A DNA stretch of 64,000 nt from Otis tarda (taxonomy: Eukaryota > Chordata > Aves > Otidiformes > Otididae), in contig CM048554.1 of the NCBI GenBank assembly GCA_026413225.1, positions 5,100,001 to 5,164,000 on the forward strand, in the 5' to 3' direction. The stretch's first letter is position 1, and the number at the start of each line of letters is the position of its first letter. This document shows positions 23,165 through 35,145 of the stretch, piece after piece. The notes below the pieces were generated by a model. The model was not told the DNA's origin. It ran no database searches and saw only the letters and a program-made list of their open reading frames with translations. The position numbers and the translations under genes are program-made.

Positions 23165-23878
23165 AGTTTGTGCAGCAAACCTACACCTTTGATCAGGTAA
23201 ACCATTGGCTCACAGCCACTGTGCGTCTGATTGACGCTAAGTCTTTTATTTCTATTACAACTGACAAGACAGAGTTAGTATCGTAGGCCTTAGCGACAAA
23301 GTTGTGCACATCAGAAACACTCAGGGGAGGATTCTTGCTCTAGAGGAGCAATTCTTGTCGTTCTGTGGCCATACTATCACTAATGAAAAGTCACAAGGTC
23401 AGATGTCTCCTCCGTTGAAATCAGTGGATTAGTGTGGCTGTCACAGGGGGAAAATGTGACTCAGGATCTCCCCAAGAAATATCTACATCTCAATGAGAAT
23501 GAGCAGCTGCTAGTTTGGCCTTTGGTCTCAATTTTATTGCCAAGCATATAAAAAGAACTGCTCCAATATTTTATTCCTTTTTTTTCCCACAGCTGCTGAC
23601 TCAAGTAACTTCCTTCCACCACCACCTCTTTTTCGCTAGATACCCTATAAAGCTCTACCCAGATAACAGGCTGATCTATAAAGTGATAGAATCACCCCAC
23701 AGTCAATCAAATATCTTAAGAAGAGGGCATCTAATACACTCAGCCCAGATTTTGTACATTTTCATAGGAAGAACAACGTATAAAGTAGACAGTGCAGGAC
23801 AACAGCTGCACTAATGAAATCTTTAGCTACAACAGATGTAGGCTATGAAATATAAAGGAGAGACACACTTGCATCTTA

Positions 23879-23901
23879 TTTTTTTCTTTTTTTTTTTTTT
23901 T
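23879..23901. repeat. T-rich homopolymer tract
   Basis: About 23 bases of T with one C interruption. It may be the reversed A tail of an old retroposon, but no body is recognised on its left side. Confidence 0.8.
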
Positions 23902-24770
23902 CCTCTGTTATCTGTACCCTGCATCTTATTGTTTGGATGAAATTTCTGAATCATCAGGAGATTTTTGTGGTTGTATAATGGCTGGAGCCCATTCCTACCA
24001 CCCTTGAATTTCACTGCAGGCATCTGGCATGATGCAACAGAGCTCTGGAAGGAGTCTTCTGGGTTTAAGACCACCAAAGAGAAACAGCCTGTAAAGGAGA
24101 CACAATTACGGCTTGAGGAGAGCGAAAAGGAAATACTATTAGTGGACATTTGTGAACTCCTTTTTTTTTTTGTCTAACTGCAAACCAATATAAAAACTAC
24201 TTAAGTAGTGAAGATTTCGAAGTTCAGCTTGAGTAAAACCAACTTTTCCTTGGTTCTGCTTAGGACTGACAGGAACACTGAGAAAAGACTCAAGTAAGGT
24301 ACGGTCAGTACATTGTTTAAGTGTGAACAGTGTTGCAATCGGCAGGGGTAATTCTTGTTAACTCTAAAAATTGCACTGAGCTTAGCATAAATGGGCAATA
24401 AGGCCAAAGACGTGTGGGCTGCTTGTCCAGGACTCCTCATAACCTGTGTCAGAACCTTAACCCCCAAGGCCCCAGCTTTACTGCTGAGTCTGTGGGACCT
24501 GGACTTGGACTCCCTGATGTCTGCCGCTCATCTGTATTGACGCTAACATGATTCGGAGCACGGGCTGGACCACGGAACCTCTTTTGCCAAGGCCTTTCAC
24601 CACATGCAGTAATTTACACTTCTGTGGTTTTTAGCTGGTTTCCGAAGGAAATGAGCCTAATGTAAGCACGTTGTGTTTGTGGGCGTGGGTGCGTTCTCCC
24701 CCCCACCAGGAACTTCTGAATCCACTGGCTGATTTCAATTGAGTTGGATGCAGGAGTACAGATCTTATGG

Positions 24771-24800
24771 AATGGATCGAGATGCAATGGATCGAGATGG
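24771..24800 (+). repeat. 15-bp direct tandem duplication
   Basis: Two adjacent units, aatggatcgagatgc and aatggatcgagatgg, differ only at the last base. Near-identity implies a recent or conserved duplication. Confidence 0.85.
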
Positions 24801-25935
24801 ACAGGTTTCACTGAGGGGACTTCCTTGATGGCAATTAAGAAAGGCTTAGATGGAAGGAGGTGAGAAGAGGCACAAAAGAGATTCAGAGAGTATAATTTCA
24901 GTCTTTAAAGGGCTGTCTCGATAGAGAATCAATTACTGTCCAAAGGAATAACAGCACATTTCAGACACATAACTCTGCCAGAAGAAAGTGCAAATCCAAA
25001 TAAAATGGTTTAAAAATGTTTGTGAAACATTTGTAGGAGATGGTCAAAATATTTTTGACAGAGCTTTTATTCATAAAAGAATACAGTTCTGTTAAAATGT
25101 TCCACGGAAAGAGATTTCAACAGTAATGCCCCTATCATGCAAGAAGGCTTTCTAGTTACTTTCAGAAAAAAAAAAGTGAGAGTTTGGTCAAAAACTGGAG
25201 GTTTTCAATTTGAAACAGAAGATGTTTCTTGTGAAAGCATGTGAAAGAGCCATTGGTTTGGGTGGACTTGTCTTCATTCCAAGGCAGAAGAAAGAGAAAT
25301 TTCAGACACCTGGAAGTTGTCATGAGATGGAATGTCATTGCTGGGACAAATAAGAAATTACTTTTGAGAGCACAGACACTAGACTACCGCACTACAGCCC
25401 CATGAGGAGGAATCCCATGGAGGCAGAGATTCACAGCCAGTGGTTTATGCTGTTCAAGTAAGCATTCAACCTCCATATTACAGCCTGCTCTACAGCCTGT
25501 TTGAGCTCACTTTGTATCGCACCAGTGCATCATTAAAGCTTGTTTAACTTCTTCAGTTTGTTACAGATCTCCCAACATCATCAGCAATGTCTTCAAAATG
25601 CTCACAAAGTTTCTATTGAAATCATGACTTCTGAAGTAAATACAATAAATACCACTTACTTTTGAAAAACCACAGTTTACCAACTTCTTTCAAAAACTCA
25701 CTTGGATTGATTTGTATGTTAGTGAAACACACAGTCATGCTCACACAGGTGAGAGAGAGGGAAGGAATGCACTTTTTTTTTTTTAAATGTACTCAATTCT
25801 AAATGTAGAAGCAGTATTCCAAATGCCCTGATATGAAACAGAAACTGCTGAAATCTTAATTCAGATAACACTCTATTTCTTCAGAGACAGGCTATGCAAA
25901 GGACATATCAATGGATAGGTCAAATATTTCCCCCT

Positions 25936-25948
25936 ACACACACACACA
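25936..25948. repeat. Short CA microsatellite
   Basis: Six to seven AC/CA dinucleotides in an otherwise unremarkable context. Confidence 0.8.
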
Positions 25949-28900
25949 AAACCACAATCAAAATTAAAAAGTAGTAACTTCCATTTGAAGTGTTTCTTCT
26001 AACAAAAAAATTCCTTTTCAGAAGAAAAAAAAAAAGATAAAAAATAAAAAATAATTTACAGAGGCTGCTGCGGTGCTTCACAAGGATGTTAATGTAGGCT
26101 TATTGGTCAAACTATCATTTTCTCTCTAGAATGTTTTAGTCTAGCTGCATCTATTGGGCTCAGAAAGGGTTACAAATGTGATTTTTCAAAGGCTAATAAT
26201 ACCCAGTAGGTCAAAACAGTGATATTCATGGTCTTTTCTGACCCTTGGAAGCTTTCATCTATACTAGAAGACACCACTACAAATTCATTTCATATGAGAA
26301 ATGGCACAATAAAATAGATAGAGGAGGGTCATGGATAAATTATGCCTCTACAGGAAACTTGAGTGATCATAAGATAAAGAAATTAAAGTCCAACATCTCA
26401 AAAAAAGGAGCGTACTCTCAAATAGATATTTTTTTAAAAAGTTCTCAAATGAAAACCATGTTGATAATAAGTAGCATGCTGGTGCGAATACTGTGCCTAA
26501 CTTCTTCTGTGCAATTAAAGACTGCGCTGAAAAGTAAATTTCTGCCTTGCAAAAGACAGATAATTTAGACCATGCTTCAGCATCCATACTCCAGAGTTTC
26601 TGACTTCTCCAGTGAGAATGCGAACAAGGAACAGCAACTGCAGAGGCAACTAGGACAGTAGTTCTACTGATGGATCATCGGCCATGAGGAAGCACATTGA
26701 GTCCTCCACCTCTTTAAATTCAGGCTGTTGACCCAATGGAAGAATGCAAAGGTATCTCTGGTGCCTGGCTATGAATATGACCCAAATATTTTCAAATACT
26801 TTTTCAAACACTGGTTTAAAAAACTTCCATATTCAAAACCTACATGGGACAGCGCTGGATCTCAGCTCCAGTTCCCAGTCCTTAACATTTTGGCTAGCAA
26901 AAGTTCTAGTCTTGTACCAAAATGTAGCGTCCAGAAAGTATTAAGCATTTAAGTTTTATAGGTTCTTACAGTTTACTTAAGATTAATGTAAGTATCACTT
27001 CTTATAAACATTTACATACTTTGGCTCTGCTAACAAAGTCTATCCTCACTCTCTTCTCTTTATTGGGTACCTATAAATTTGTAGAGAGAGAAAAAGCCTA
27101 TGACAACACTGGAGGTAGCATGGCCCAAGCCAAAGCAAATTCATATACAAGGAAACAATGAGAAGTTGGCAAAAACAACATGAAAAAAAGAGAAAGTTTA
27201 TGGGATACACGCAAAGAAAAGACCACCCTATGTGTGTGGTATATATTTGTGCTAAGTCTCACATCTTCTCTGTGATATATATTTTTTACAAGGTTCTAAG
27301 CTTTTTTTATGAGGTGAATAAAACACACAAGAGCAAAGTCTCCAGCAGTTAAAGGGCAGTAGTAGATGTCTCTGCTATGCATTTGCTTCTAATAGAATTC
27401 CCATTCACTTTCCTTCAGCAAATCAAAACCGTTGTAGGAAAAAGTTCTTTAGAGACCAATGACACAAATTATCCTTTCCCAAAGGAAAGAAAGAGGTATT
27501 AAATGTTTGGAAACCTGCCCCCAAACCTATATGCACAAAAGGCACTGTTGAGCAAATGCAGTGCACGGTAGTTCCTGACAAAATCCTGTACGATTCTGAG
27601 AAGCTGAGAGACTTCAGAGGGCCTACTGCAGAAACATGCTCAAAATCCCACACTGCCTTGCAATCTCCCGTACGAGTCTGCTTGGTTTATCTTGGATTGC
27701 AAAGTTTTCCTTCATTTGCATTCAGCTAATTGATTTTTTTATGTCTTGTCAGCCATTTTGAAATCCTGTGTTCCTCCAATATCAGAGGCCTAGCTCTTGT
27801 CTAGTTCTCTTCTTGTACTGTTTAGTACCTCTAATTTCAATCACCAATGGCATTCTCCAGTTCAAGTCCTCTTTTTTTTGCTATTCTTTTTTGCTCTTCT
27901 CCTCTCCCCTCTCTTTGAGTGCAGGTTTTAGTTATGCACAGTGATTACATTCTTCTAAGGATGTGGTAAGTCCAGCAGGCTTTGGTTACTTCTTGTAAGG
28001 CCTCGAAACCTGTCAGTGGTGAGGGAAGGATGCTGGTCTCCAATGTGTGGGAGAAATGACTAAAATTAAGCACATGACAAAAATTAGCGAAAGAAAAAAG
28101 GAAGCTTCAACACATGGAAGGAATTTTGGTGGAACAAATAAGATTTGCTGGACCCTTCTCATATGATTCAACGATTGTGTTGTTGCACTGCAAGTTGCAG
28201 TAATGGAAAACAGAACAACAGTTAGAGGGTGGGAGGTAAACTGAAAACAAAACAATATGTTACCTTGTAAGGCAGAAGAGGTGAGGGTTACATGTTTATG
28301 GTGCATTAAAATGCATCACTCACTTGTCGAGATAAAATCCATCTTAAAATCCTTTCATTCATTTTGTTTTCTTACATTTAAGATATTAGCACAACTCTGC
28401 ATTTTGCAAAATAATTCAAGATCTACTCAGAAGAAAGGATTGCTCTCACTCTTTGTTCAATAATATTCAGATTCACAGAGCCTGAGCAGCAGTTTATCTC
28501 TGGAAAATATCTATGCCAGGTTCAGAAGTAGGTTGCTGGAAACTCTGCTAACTCCTGGTTATGAAGAAAGCACATCACCACATTTCCTGACATGAGGGTC
28601 TCATCTATGAATGCAGCTTTTAATTTTCTACAGCAGGGTTCATTATGTTCCACCACCTGTTTTTACTACACTTGCACCACTTTTCAGTAAACAACGTCTG
28701 CAATGTTAACATTTCTCACCACTGTATTAGGAATCCTTCAATATTTGTGGTTGTTGTTGAAAAGATTTGGCTCTGAAGGTCAAAGACGCTAAATTGCAAT
28801 CAGAGATTTCACCTTAAAAGCATAGATTTCTAGTCATGATAGATATGGGGAAAAATTCAAAGAACCAGTGATGACTAAAGCAAAAGGCATTAATTAGGCA

Positions 28901-29754
28901 CTGGAGAAAGCTAGGCATTCCTCTTATGCGGAAGTCTAAGAGCATTCAGTTCCAAAAGGGTTAAACCAACACATTATTGGCCACCTTCAAGTGAAAGCGA
29001 TGAGAAGGCAAATAAATGTAATTTAGTGGTAATATTATGGTTTTCTATTTCTTACTATTTAGGCCAGTATTGCTATTTTGAGAGCCTAGAAAGACAGTTT
29101 TGGGAAAATTCAGGTTAGCAGTTCTTATCCTGGTGTGTTTGCCCACAGGTCGGTCCTCACCAGGGTACTGTCTGGTCCTCTGAAGGCACCTCCTCCATAA
29201 GTTCATTATGTTCTGCCGATTTAAATGTGTCACAGTAGTGCATCTATTCTTGGCTTCTCTGTCGCATTCCCTAGGCACCAAACATGCAGCAGACAGCAAT
29301 CCTGTCAGAAAAAAAGGTGGCAATGAAAGCAGAAAAGCACACAGCTCCGAGTGCCTGAAGAATCTCCCGTATTCATACTGGAGATATACTGACCCAAGCA
29401 AAACAAACAAACAAAGTACATTCTGAACACAGTCTTTTGCCTCACATTCTTTCCTAATGTTTTTCCTCACTCGTTAGTGTCCAGACAGTCAGCTCAGACA
29501 GGCTCTGAATTTGGACAAGATTTTGAGGTGTTTACACATTTTCTTGCAGCTCATGGTGTCTTCAGCAAACAATAGTTTCTCATTCTCAGTCTTTGACCTG
29601 ATGTGGTCCCACACTAAGAAACTGTCCTGTTCTGCAGAACTGAAGTTGTGTGGTTTTGCTTCAGCAGGTATTCCATAAGGAAACTCCACTGTGCAGGCTG
29701 GCATTTATGATGCTGAATTTGCACCTTATTTTCGTATACAATGAAGGCGAAGGG

Positions 29755-29772
29755 AAAAAAAAAAAAAAAAAA
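29755..29772. repeat. A18 homopolymer
   Basis: Eighteen consecutive A residues; no retroposon body is recognised upstream. Confidence 0.85.
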
Positions 29773-30132
29773 GCAGAGATCTTAACCCGAGATTTCTAAC
29801 AACCACTGTGCAAACCATGTAATTGTGGAGGTGTGTCTGAAACCGTTCCTCCAGCCTGAGGTTGGGTACTTAATTGCTGTTATGTATTTAGTTCACGGTA
29901 TTCTGCAAGGACTCCCCGAGTGTTTTACCTCAGGTAATCACTGAATAAAAAAATATGACCAAGACACAACAGAGATGGTATTTCTCATTCTTAGCAAAGG
30001 GTCTCAAACACTCTCCCAGTGCTTTCTGACCCTATTCATTTAGCAGTGTCTAGTTGAGAATTAACTCCAGAATGGAAGAGAGGCTCTTGCATCCATTTAA
30101 GACTTGAAGAACCTACAGAGCCCACCTAGAGC

Positions 30133-30204
30133 TGTTCTGACTCCCACTGAAGCCCGTGAAGGCCTTTCCATTGACCTCATAAGAAGCTGGATCAGGCTCA
30201 TAGG
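30133..30204. repeat. Old sauropsid repeat fragment (ccattgac motif)
   Basis: 'tctgactcccactgaagcccgtgaaggcctttccattgac' followed by 'gctggatcaggctcatag' has the pattern of a frequent old amniote/sauropsid repeat containing 'ccattgacttcaatgggag' and 'ggatcaggccc'. The family name is not certain. Confidence 0.45.
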
Positions 30205-30753
30205 AAAGGCTTCAGTGTAGGAAATGTAATTCCTTGCTGTTATTGTACTAGGTTTGCCAGATAGATTAATTCCAGACATGGTGGGTGAGAGTCAAAGTTT
30301 GAATTTCCACCGCACACACGCAAAATGAACAGTAAGAGGTTTTCTCCTGTTCTCCCTTCCCCTGCCCAGCACCACTGCCACCTGTAAGAGGACAAAACTT
30401 GAACTCACACAGACACAGTTATATAAACTGACATTCCAGTTAATAGTCACTTTGGAAATTCCCAAGCTATGAGCTGTCCTGCAATCTAGAAACTGTGGTT
30501 TCCAGACATGAGCTAAATCACAAACCACTGCACAAGGAGTCATTGCAATCATTCCTTGTGTCATTGTTTCAAAACAAAGCTTGTAATATTTTAATCCCAT
30601 GACCACAAGAGGTTGTCTGTTACAGCATATAAAGACTATCCAGTGAGTTCGGAGAGTACTCCAGCTTCCACCCCACTTCCACTCAATGATGAGTCTGTAG
30701 TCTGTCAGGAATACTGGGAAATGAGGACCACAGTGAGATGGCTACTGGCTTAC

Positions 30754-30954
30754 CTACAGCAGTAATGACAAATATGCAGATAATGATAAATATTTCCAGC
30801 AAATACCATCTGCCCTTCTCGCAGGTCACACCAGGAACAGTATACACCCAGAAAATGAGAGGCACGGGCTCTAGGTGTTCTTCAGTCTCATGTTTAAGCT
30901 TGTATTCCCACTTTGCAGCCAGGACTAACCCTCCTCCTTCCTGCAGCCATGCCA
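30754..30954 (-). CDS. Candidate exon encoding a hydrophobic segment, unidentified protein
   Basis: The minus-strand donor is GTAG|gtaagc (30748-30753), and the best acceptor is 'ctcgttgttgcacag' ending at 30955. The 201 bases are open in only one frame (phase 1 in, phase 1 out). It includes KWEYKLKHETEEHLEP, then VPLIFWVYTVPG, a CEKG turn, and RWYLLEIFIIICIFVITAV. The last part looks like one transmembrane helix. Its outgoing phase matches the incoming phase of 8515-8643. The acceptor's pyrimidine tract is only moderate, and no family is recognised. Confidence 0.27.
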
Positions 30955-32248
30955 CTGTGCAACAACGAGTGTCAAGTTCTCCGGGTCTTCAGGACAGGGA
31001 GAAAAAACGTCTGTATATCCTGGAGAGGAGGGCACACAGTCCTTGTCTCTACTTTCTGAATATTTTACTCTCATCTTAAAACTCAAGAGGTCACAATTGT
31101 CCACACCCAGAATTTCATAGCCAGCATCTTAGCCAGGCAGATCCAGTTTGCCTTTACCATTTTTTTCCTGCATCTCACCTTAGAGAGCTTCATCTTCAGT
31201 GTTAGAGAAGAGCAGGTTCTGACTAGCTATCACGGGGTAACACCACCTGAGACAAAGGATGCTACAAGGAGTACCATTTCGCTTCTCAGCTACATGCTCA
31301 AAACCTCCCTTCATTCTCCCGTGATTTAATGAACTCTCAGATTTCTTTGCAGGTATTCTTTTTCTGATATCCTTCCTTAACAAAAGGCTTCCTAAATTGT
31401 GACCTCTGAGAACAGGGAAATCATTACATTGTGCATGGTCACTTGAAGTCTGAAGACCTAGCATGTATGGGTGAAATTATCACCTACATATTACGTTGCA
31501 TGATGATTATTCCCAGCTTGATTCAGGAAAATCCAGAACCTTGCAGAATTAATACACCAAGGTAAAAAGGGGAGGGACAGAATAAAAGAAATTAATCCAA
31601 GACCAATTATTTTGTCTGTTCTTTTCCACCCGGAGCACCTTACAGGGAACTATTCTGAAGTAATAAAATACAACAAAAAATTTCTCACATTTGATTCCAC
31701 GGTAGAGTGCAGATGTCTGCAAAAGTAAAAATACCCCAGCATTTCAGCCCACAAAGATTCCAGGAAAGTGACAAGAGTTTGACTGAGTCAGGATAACACA
31801 AACTATTAACTTGCTGAAGTTTCAGGACATAGAGAGAATTCCAGATTTTGCTTGATCAGCTGAAACAATTTAGGGAATAAGTTTCTCCCACTTTATTGCC
31901 AGAAGTTTAGCAGAGAATTTCATGTCAACATTAAGTAAAGATAGAGCTGTATAATAGAAGACATTATGAGTCCTCCTCCATGGCTTTCCTAGTAAGGTGA
32001 TACGAGCCTCGGAGAACAAGGCATCTTTCAACTTTATAGAAATCTAGAGGCTAAAGAATGCTAAAGATTTAAAAGAGATTTGGAAAAAAAGCAAGCTGAA
32101 ACAGAGGCTTTACTTGTTTTCACATTAAAGCTGCTTTTGTCACCTTCTCGTTCACAGGTTCGTTCTTCCAGATCAGTTTGCAAAGCTGAATTAATTTTTC
32201 TAAAGGGCAACACTTCCAATTTACACCTTACACATTTTAAATGCTTAC
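30955..32248. other. Noncoding; one exon-like segment with stops
   Basis: At 31179-31246 the minus strand has a strong acceptor (catcctttgtctcag) and donor (AAG|gtgaga), but all three frames contain a stop codon, so it cannot be an internal coding exon. No repeats are recognised. Confidence 0.45.
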
Positions 32249-32316
32249 CTATTGAAATGTATTTCAAAGGCTTCTCATGGCATTTTGTCATGCCATAGTG
32301 TGATATTTCTTTCGAC
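32249..32316 (-). CDS. Candidate small exon, unidentified protein
   Basis: The minus-strand acceptor 'ttaattgctttttacag' is strong, and the donor ATAG|gtaagc is strong. The 68 bases are open with one leading base and one trailing base (phase 2 in, phase 1 out), reading SKEISHYGMTKCHEKP then LKYISI. The preceding candidate at 32394-32430 would be joined across a 77-base intron with compatible phase. Confidence 0.27.
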
Positions 32317-32393
32317 CTGTAAAAAGCAATTAACATCTGCTTGGAGGGGATGGACAGTCTTGTTTCATCTGTTAACCGGATAGATGAACTCAC

Positions 32394-32430
32394 CATCGGT
32401 TAAGTGAAAGCTGAATATTGCACACTCCAA
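32394..32430 (-). CDS. Candidate small exon upstream of 32249-32316
   Basis: The minus-strand acceptor 'gtgatgttgtttcag' and donor GATG|gtgagt enclose 37 bases. With two leading bases the frame reads GVCNIQLSLNR and ends phase 2, which fits the next candidate and completes a Trp codon at the junction. A second frame is also open. The 77-base intron is near the lower end for vertebrates but acceptable. Confidence 0.2.
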
Positions 32431-32496
32431 CTGAAACAACATCACATGCCATTTGTAACACTCTGCATGGGGCAGTGGGAAGAGCCTTATACAAGC

Positions 32497-32534
32497 AATG
32501 CATCACAGATATAAGAATGCATCACAAATTTAAG
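32497..32534 (+). repeat. 19-bp direct tandem duplication
   Basis: Adjacent units aatgcatcacagatataag and aatgcatcacaaatttaag differ at two positions. The sequence suggests no function. Confidence 0.85.
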
Positions 32535-35068
32535 AAAGTAGATTTTGGCAAGTAACATCTTCCTTAAGGAAGTTTTTGCTGACTACAGACACAGTCTCTT
32601 TGGGATGGATGTGGTTGACCAGTAAGCCCAGTCCAGTCCTTGACAATTGTTGGTAGGAATCTGCAACTATTTAATTTTTCTTCTACAAAAATGACAAAAA
32701 TGCTTTAAAGTTAGAGACTAAAATAATAAAACCATGTAGGTTTCTACAGAGAAAGTGTGTTTTGGGGGATCCTTTGATATGCTTTGTTTATTGTTGCAAG
32801 CAGTTGTAAACCACAGTCTATTTTCATTGTTGCTCTGATCTGAGTTGCACATCTGGCTGTCAGCGTTAGCGTCAGCTTGGTGGGAGACTTCTCCGGAGAT
32901 CTGTGCATGATAAATATGTGTATTCTGCAGGATGGTTCGCAGGTCTGGCATTTCTTTCATTCACCTTTCAACCTTACACTGAAGGCTCATAAGGAAAGCA
33001 CAGTGGCTCATTAATGACATCCAAGGTTTCCAGCTAAGCCCAAGCTCCCTAGGACACACAAAACTTTCAGAAAAACGAGCGAGTAGCATGCCAGTTTGGT
33101 CTTTGTTAACCACTTTGACCAAAACCTTATTTGTTTGCTCACATCCAATAAAATAGCACATTTTAGTGGTCAACCCTACTGTTGTCTCCCCACGAGTCCT
33201 GGGGAAATGTCTGATGCATGAAGGCGCTTGGATTGTCTGAAGATTAGCAAGGCCATCATGCCTTATTTAACCATTTGCTGGTAAACGTGGAGGAAACAGA
33301 AAGGGGAGACACTAAGACATGACTTGTTCCATGGGATCATCAAAGCACTTAGCATCCCTGCTGTGCTACTGGAAACAGAATAAGGGAAAGCCAAAAGTTT
33401 GTCTGACTAAGCACATCAGAAGGTGCTTCATCAGGTATTTAGGCATCTCCTGCAACTACCTGTTCATCTCATTGCAATACTTCCAGGCTTGAGCAGGTTG
33501 TCCTAGCCTAAAAACTAGGACACACTCAGTTGACGCACATCTCTGTTCTCCTACCAGAGAGAGATTTTCAATGAGAGAGAAAAAATTGAGGTCCTGTGCC
33601 CATGAGCTCAGAATTCCTCACACAAGGATCTGTATGTATCCACAGAAGAAGACTATCCCCCACAGAACTTATTGTCTCAATAGGCAAAGGAGCACAGCTC
33701 ACAGGCAGAAAATAGAGAAATACTTCTCGAAAAGTGTTTACATCCTTGAAGTCTAGGTTGAGATTCAAATCTGAGCCCTCAGCTGAGAAACTCAAACCCT
33801 TGAGAAACTTGTAAAGAAGCTTGCAATTGTGGACGTTACCTCCAACCTTCATATTGCTCAAAATTTCCTGGGCTCTCACAGCGCTCCATGAAGGCTACCA
33901 CTACCCACACCCGTCTCTGCGTGCTATGAGTACAGTGTAACTCATGGAAACTCCTAACACTCTGAAAACAAAAATGTTGAGTTCTAAGGAGAACATTGTT
34001 GGTTTTGAAACCTGGGCTATTATATTCATGTTTAATATGGGGATTTGGAAAATGGAATTAGACCAGAAATGTATTTTTAATGTCCTTCATTTAGTTTTGC
34101 AAGTCCCTGCAAACCACACAATCTGGTTTCTTTAATATAAAATTTGACCAGATGATAGTGAGCCAGAATACTTCATACATTGTGTATGTACAAGTGAGCT
34201 GTAAATAGGCCCTTTCTTTCTTATGAAGAAAGGTTCTTCAAGAGCTTGATACACCATCTCATTTACTTCTGTAAATATGTTTTTCTCCTAAAATTTGGAC
34301 TCTGTAAGTTAGAACAATTTTCTTACAGGAATCAGTAAATATTCACATGAAATTACTTATTCTATGTTCAGAAATATTTTTTTTTAAATCACAAAAAAAA
34401 AAATGACTGCATTGTGAAAAATCCAAATAACGAATCTTGAAGGAAAACTATGAAAATGACAGAAGACAACGCCAGCACCAATGCCACGGTGCAGTATGCT
34501 CTAGACATCCTAAATTCTGTCCCATCGACAGCAAAGTCAAAAATAGTATTTAGAATCATCAGCATTTGTCATTCTAATGCGTAATCTACTTGATTAGACA
34601 GGATTTTGATTTTAGAAATTCTAAAACATTTGTGAAATAATGCTTATTCAAGTTATCCCAATATACTGTTCTGATGCTGATGTACTTCAGGAGACTGGGA
34701 AAAACAAGCTTTAGAGAAATTGCTATACCGAAAGAAAGAATCCACCTATTTGTCCCATATCTGAATCACCAGAGAGCAAGGTCCTTCAAAACCAGTTGAC
34801 TTTTCCAAGCCTGTATTACATAGTGTATTTATCTACCTCTGGTAAGTGATACTTATCTTATACCTGTGAACAAACAATGACGTGTTTCTGGACTCAACTC
34901 CTAGTGGGCTCCAGTTAAAAACTCTTAAAATCAGAAGGACTGCAAAGACTGCTTCTGTAGCCTTGTAGAAAGATCAGATCTTAAGAGCCTTTGCCCTTCT
35001 ACCCTCCCAGAACTCAGGCAGTAGTTCAACGATATCTTACGTAAGGCAAACAATATTTCCCTTCTTAC
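32535..35068. other. Noncoding, nothing recognised
   Basis: AT-rich unique DNA with scattered T and A runs. A weak minus-strand donor at about 33833-33837 (GAG|gtaacg) lacks a good acceptor. Confidence 0.5.
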
Positions 35069-35145
35069 CACTTGCAATAGGAAGATATTTTTTCCTTTCT
35101 CCTGTCCCTTGCAATACCAGCGCTCCATTGCCTCACAGAGCTTAT
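35069..35145 (-). CDS. Candidate exon, unidentified protein
   Basis: The minus-strand acceptor 'cagttgatgcttttag' and donor AGTG|gtaaga bound 77 bases. With two leading bases the frame is open (phase 1 in, phase 0 out) and reads KLCEAMERWYCKGQEKGKN then IFLLQV, a charged, helix-like composition. A second frame is open as well. The phase does not fit directly to 39414-39476 or to 32394-32430, so if real there are further exons that I did not find. Confidence 0.28.

Larger units (their letters stand above)
23165..30100. other. Long noncoding stretch
   Basis: Nearly 7 kb without a supported gene. It contains a T-rich run (23879-23901), a 15-bp tandem duplication (24771-24800), a short CA repeat (25936-25948), an AAAC repeat (about 29397-29416) and an A18 run (29755-29772). 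A 141-codon minus-strand frame at 29045-29470 shows no domain or splice context. Confidence 0.5.

Noticed and set aside
29045..29470. 141-codon minus-strand open frame
   Set aside because: Includes an AAAC simple repeat and has no matching acceptor and donor pair or recognisable domain.
31179..31246. Minus-strand segment with strong acceptor and donor
   Set aside because: All three frames contain a stop, so it cannot be an internal coding exon; it could only be untranslated, terminal or a pseudo-exon.
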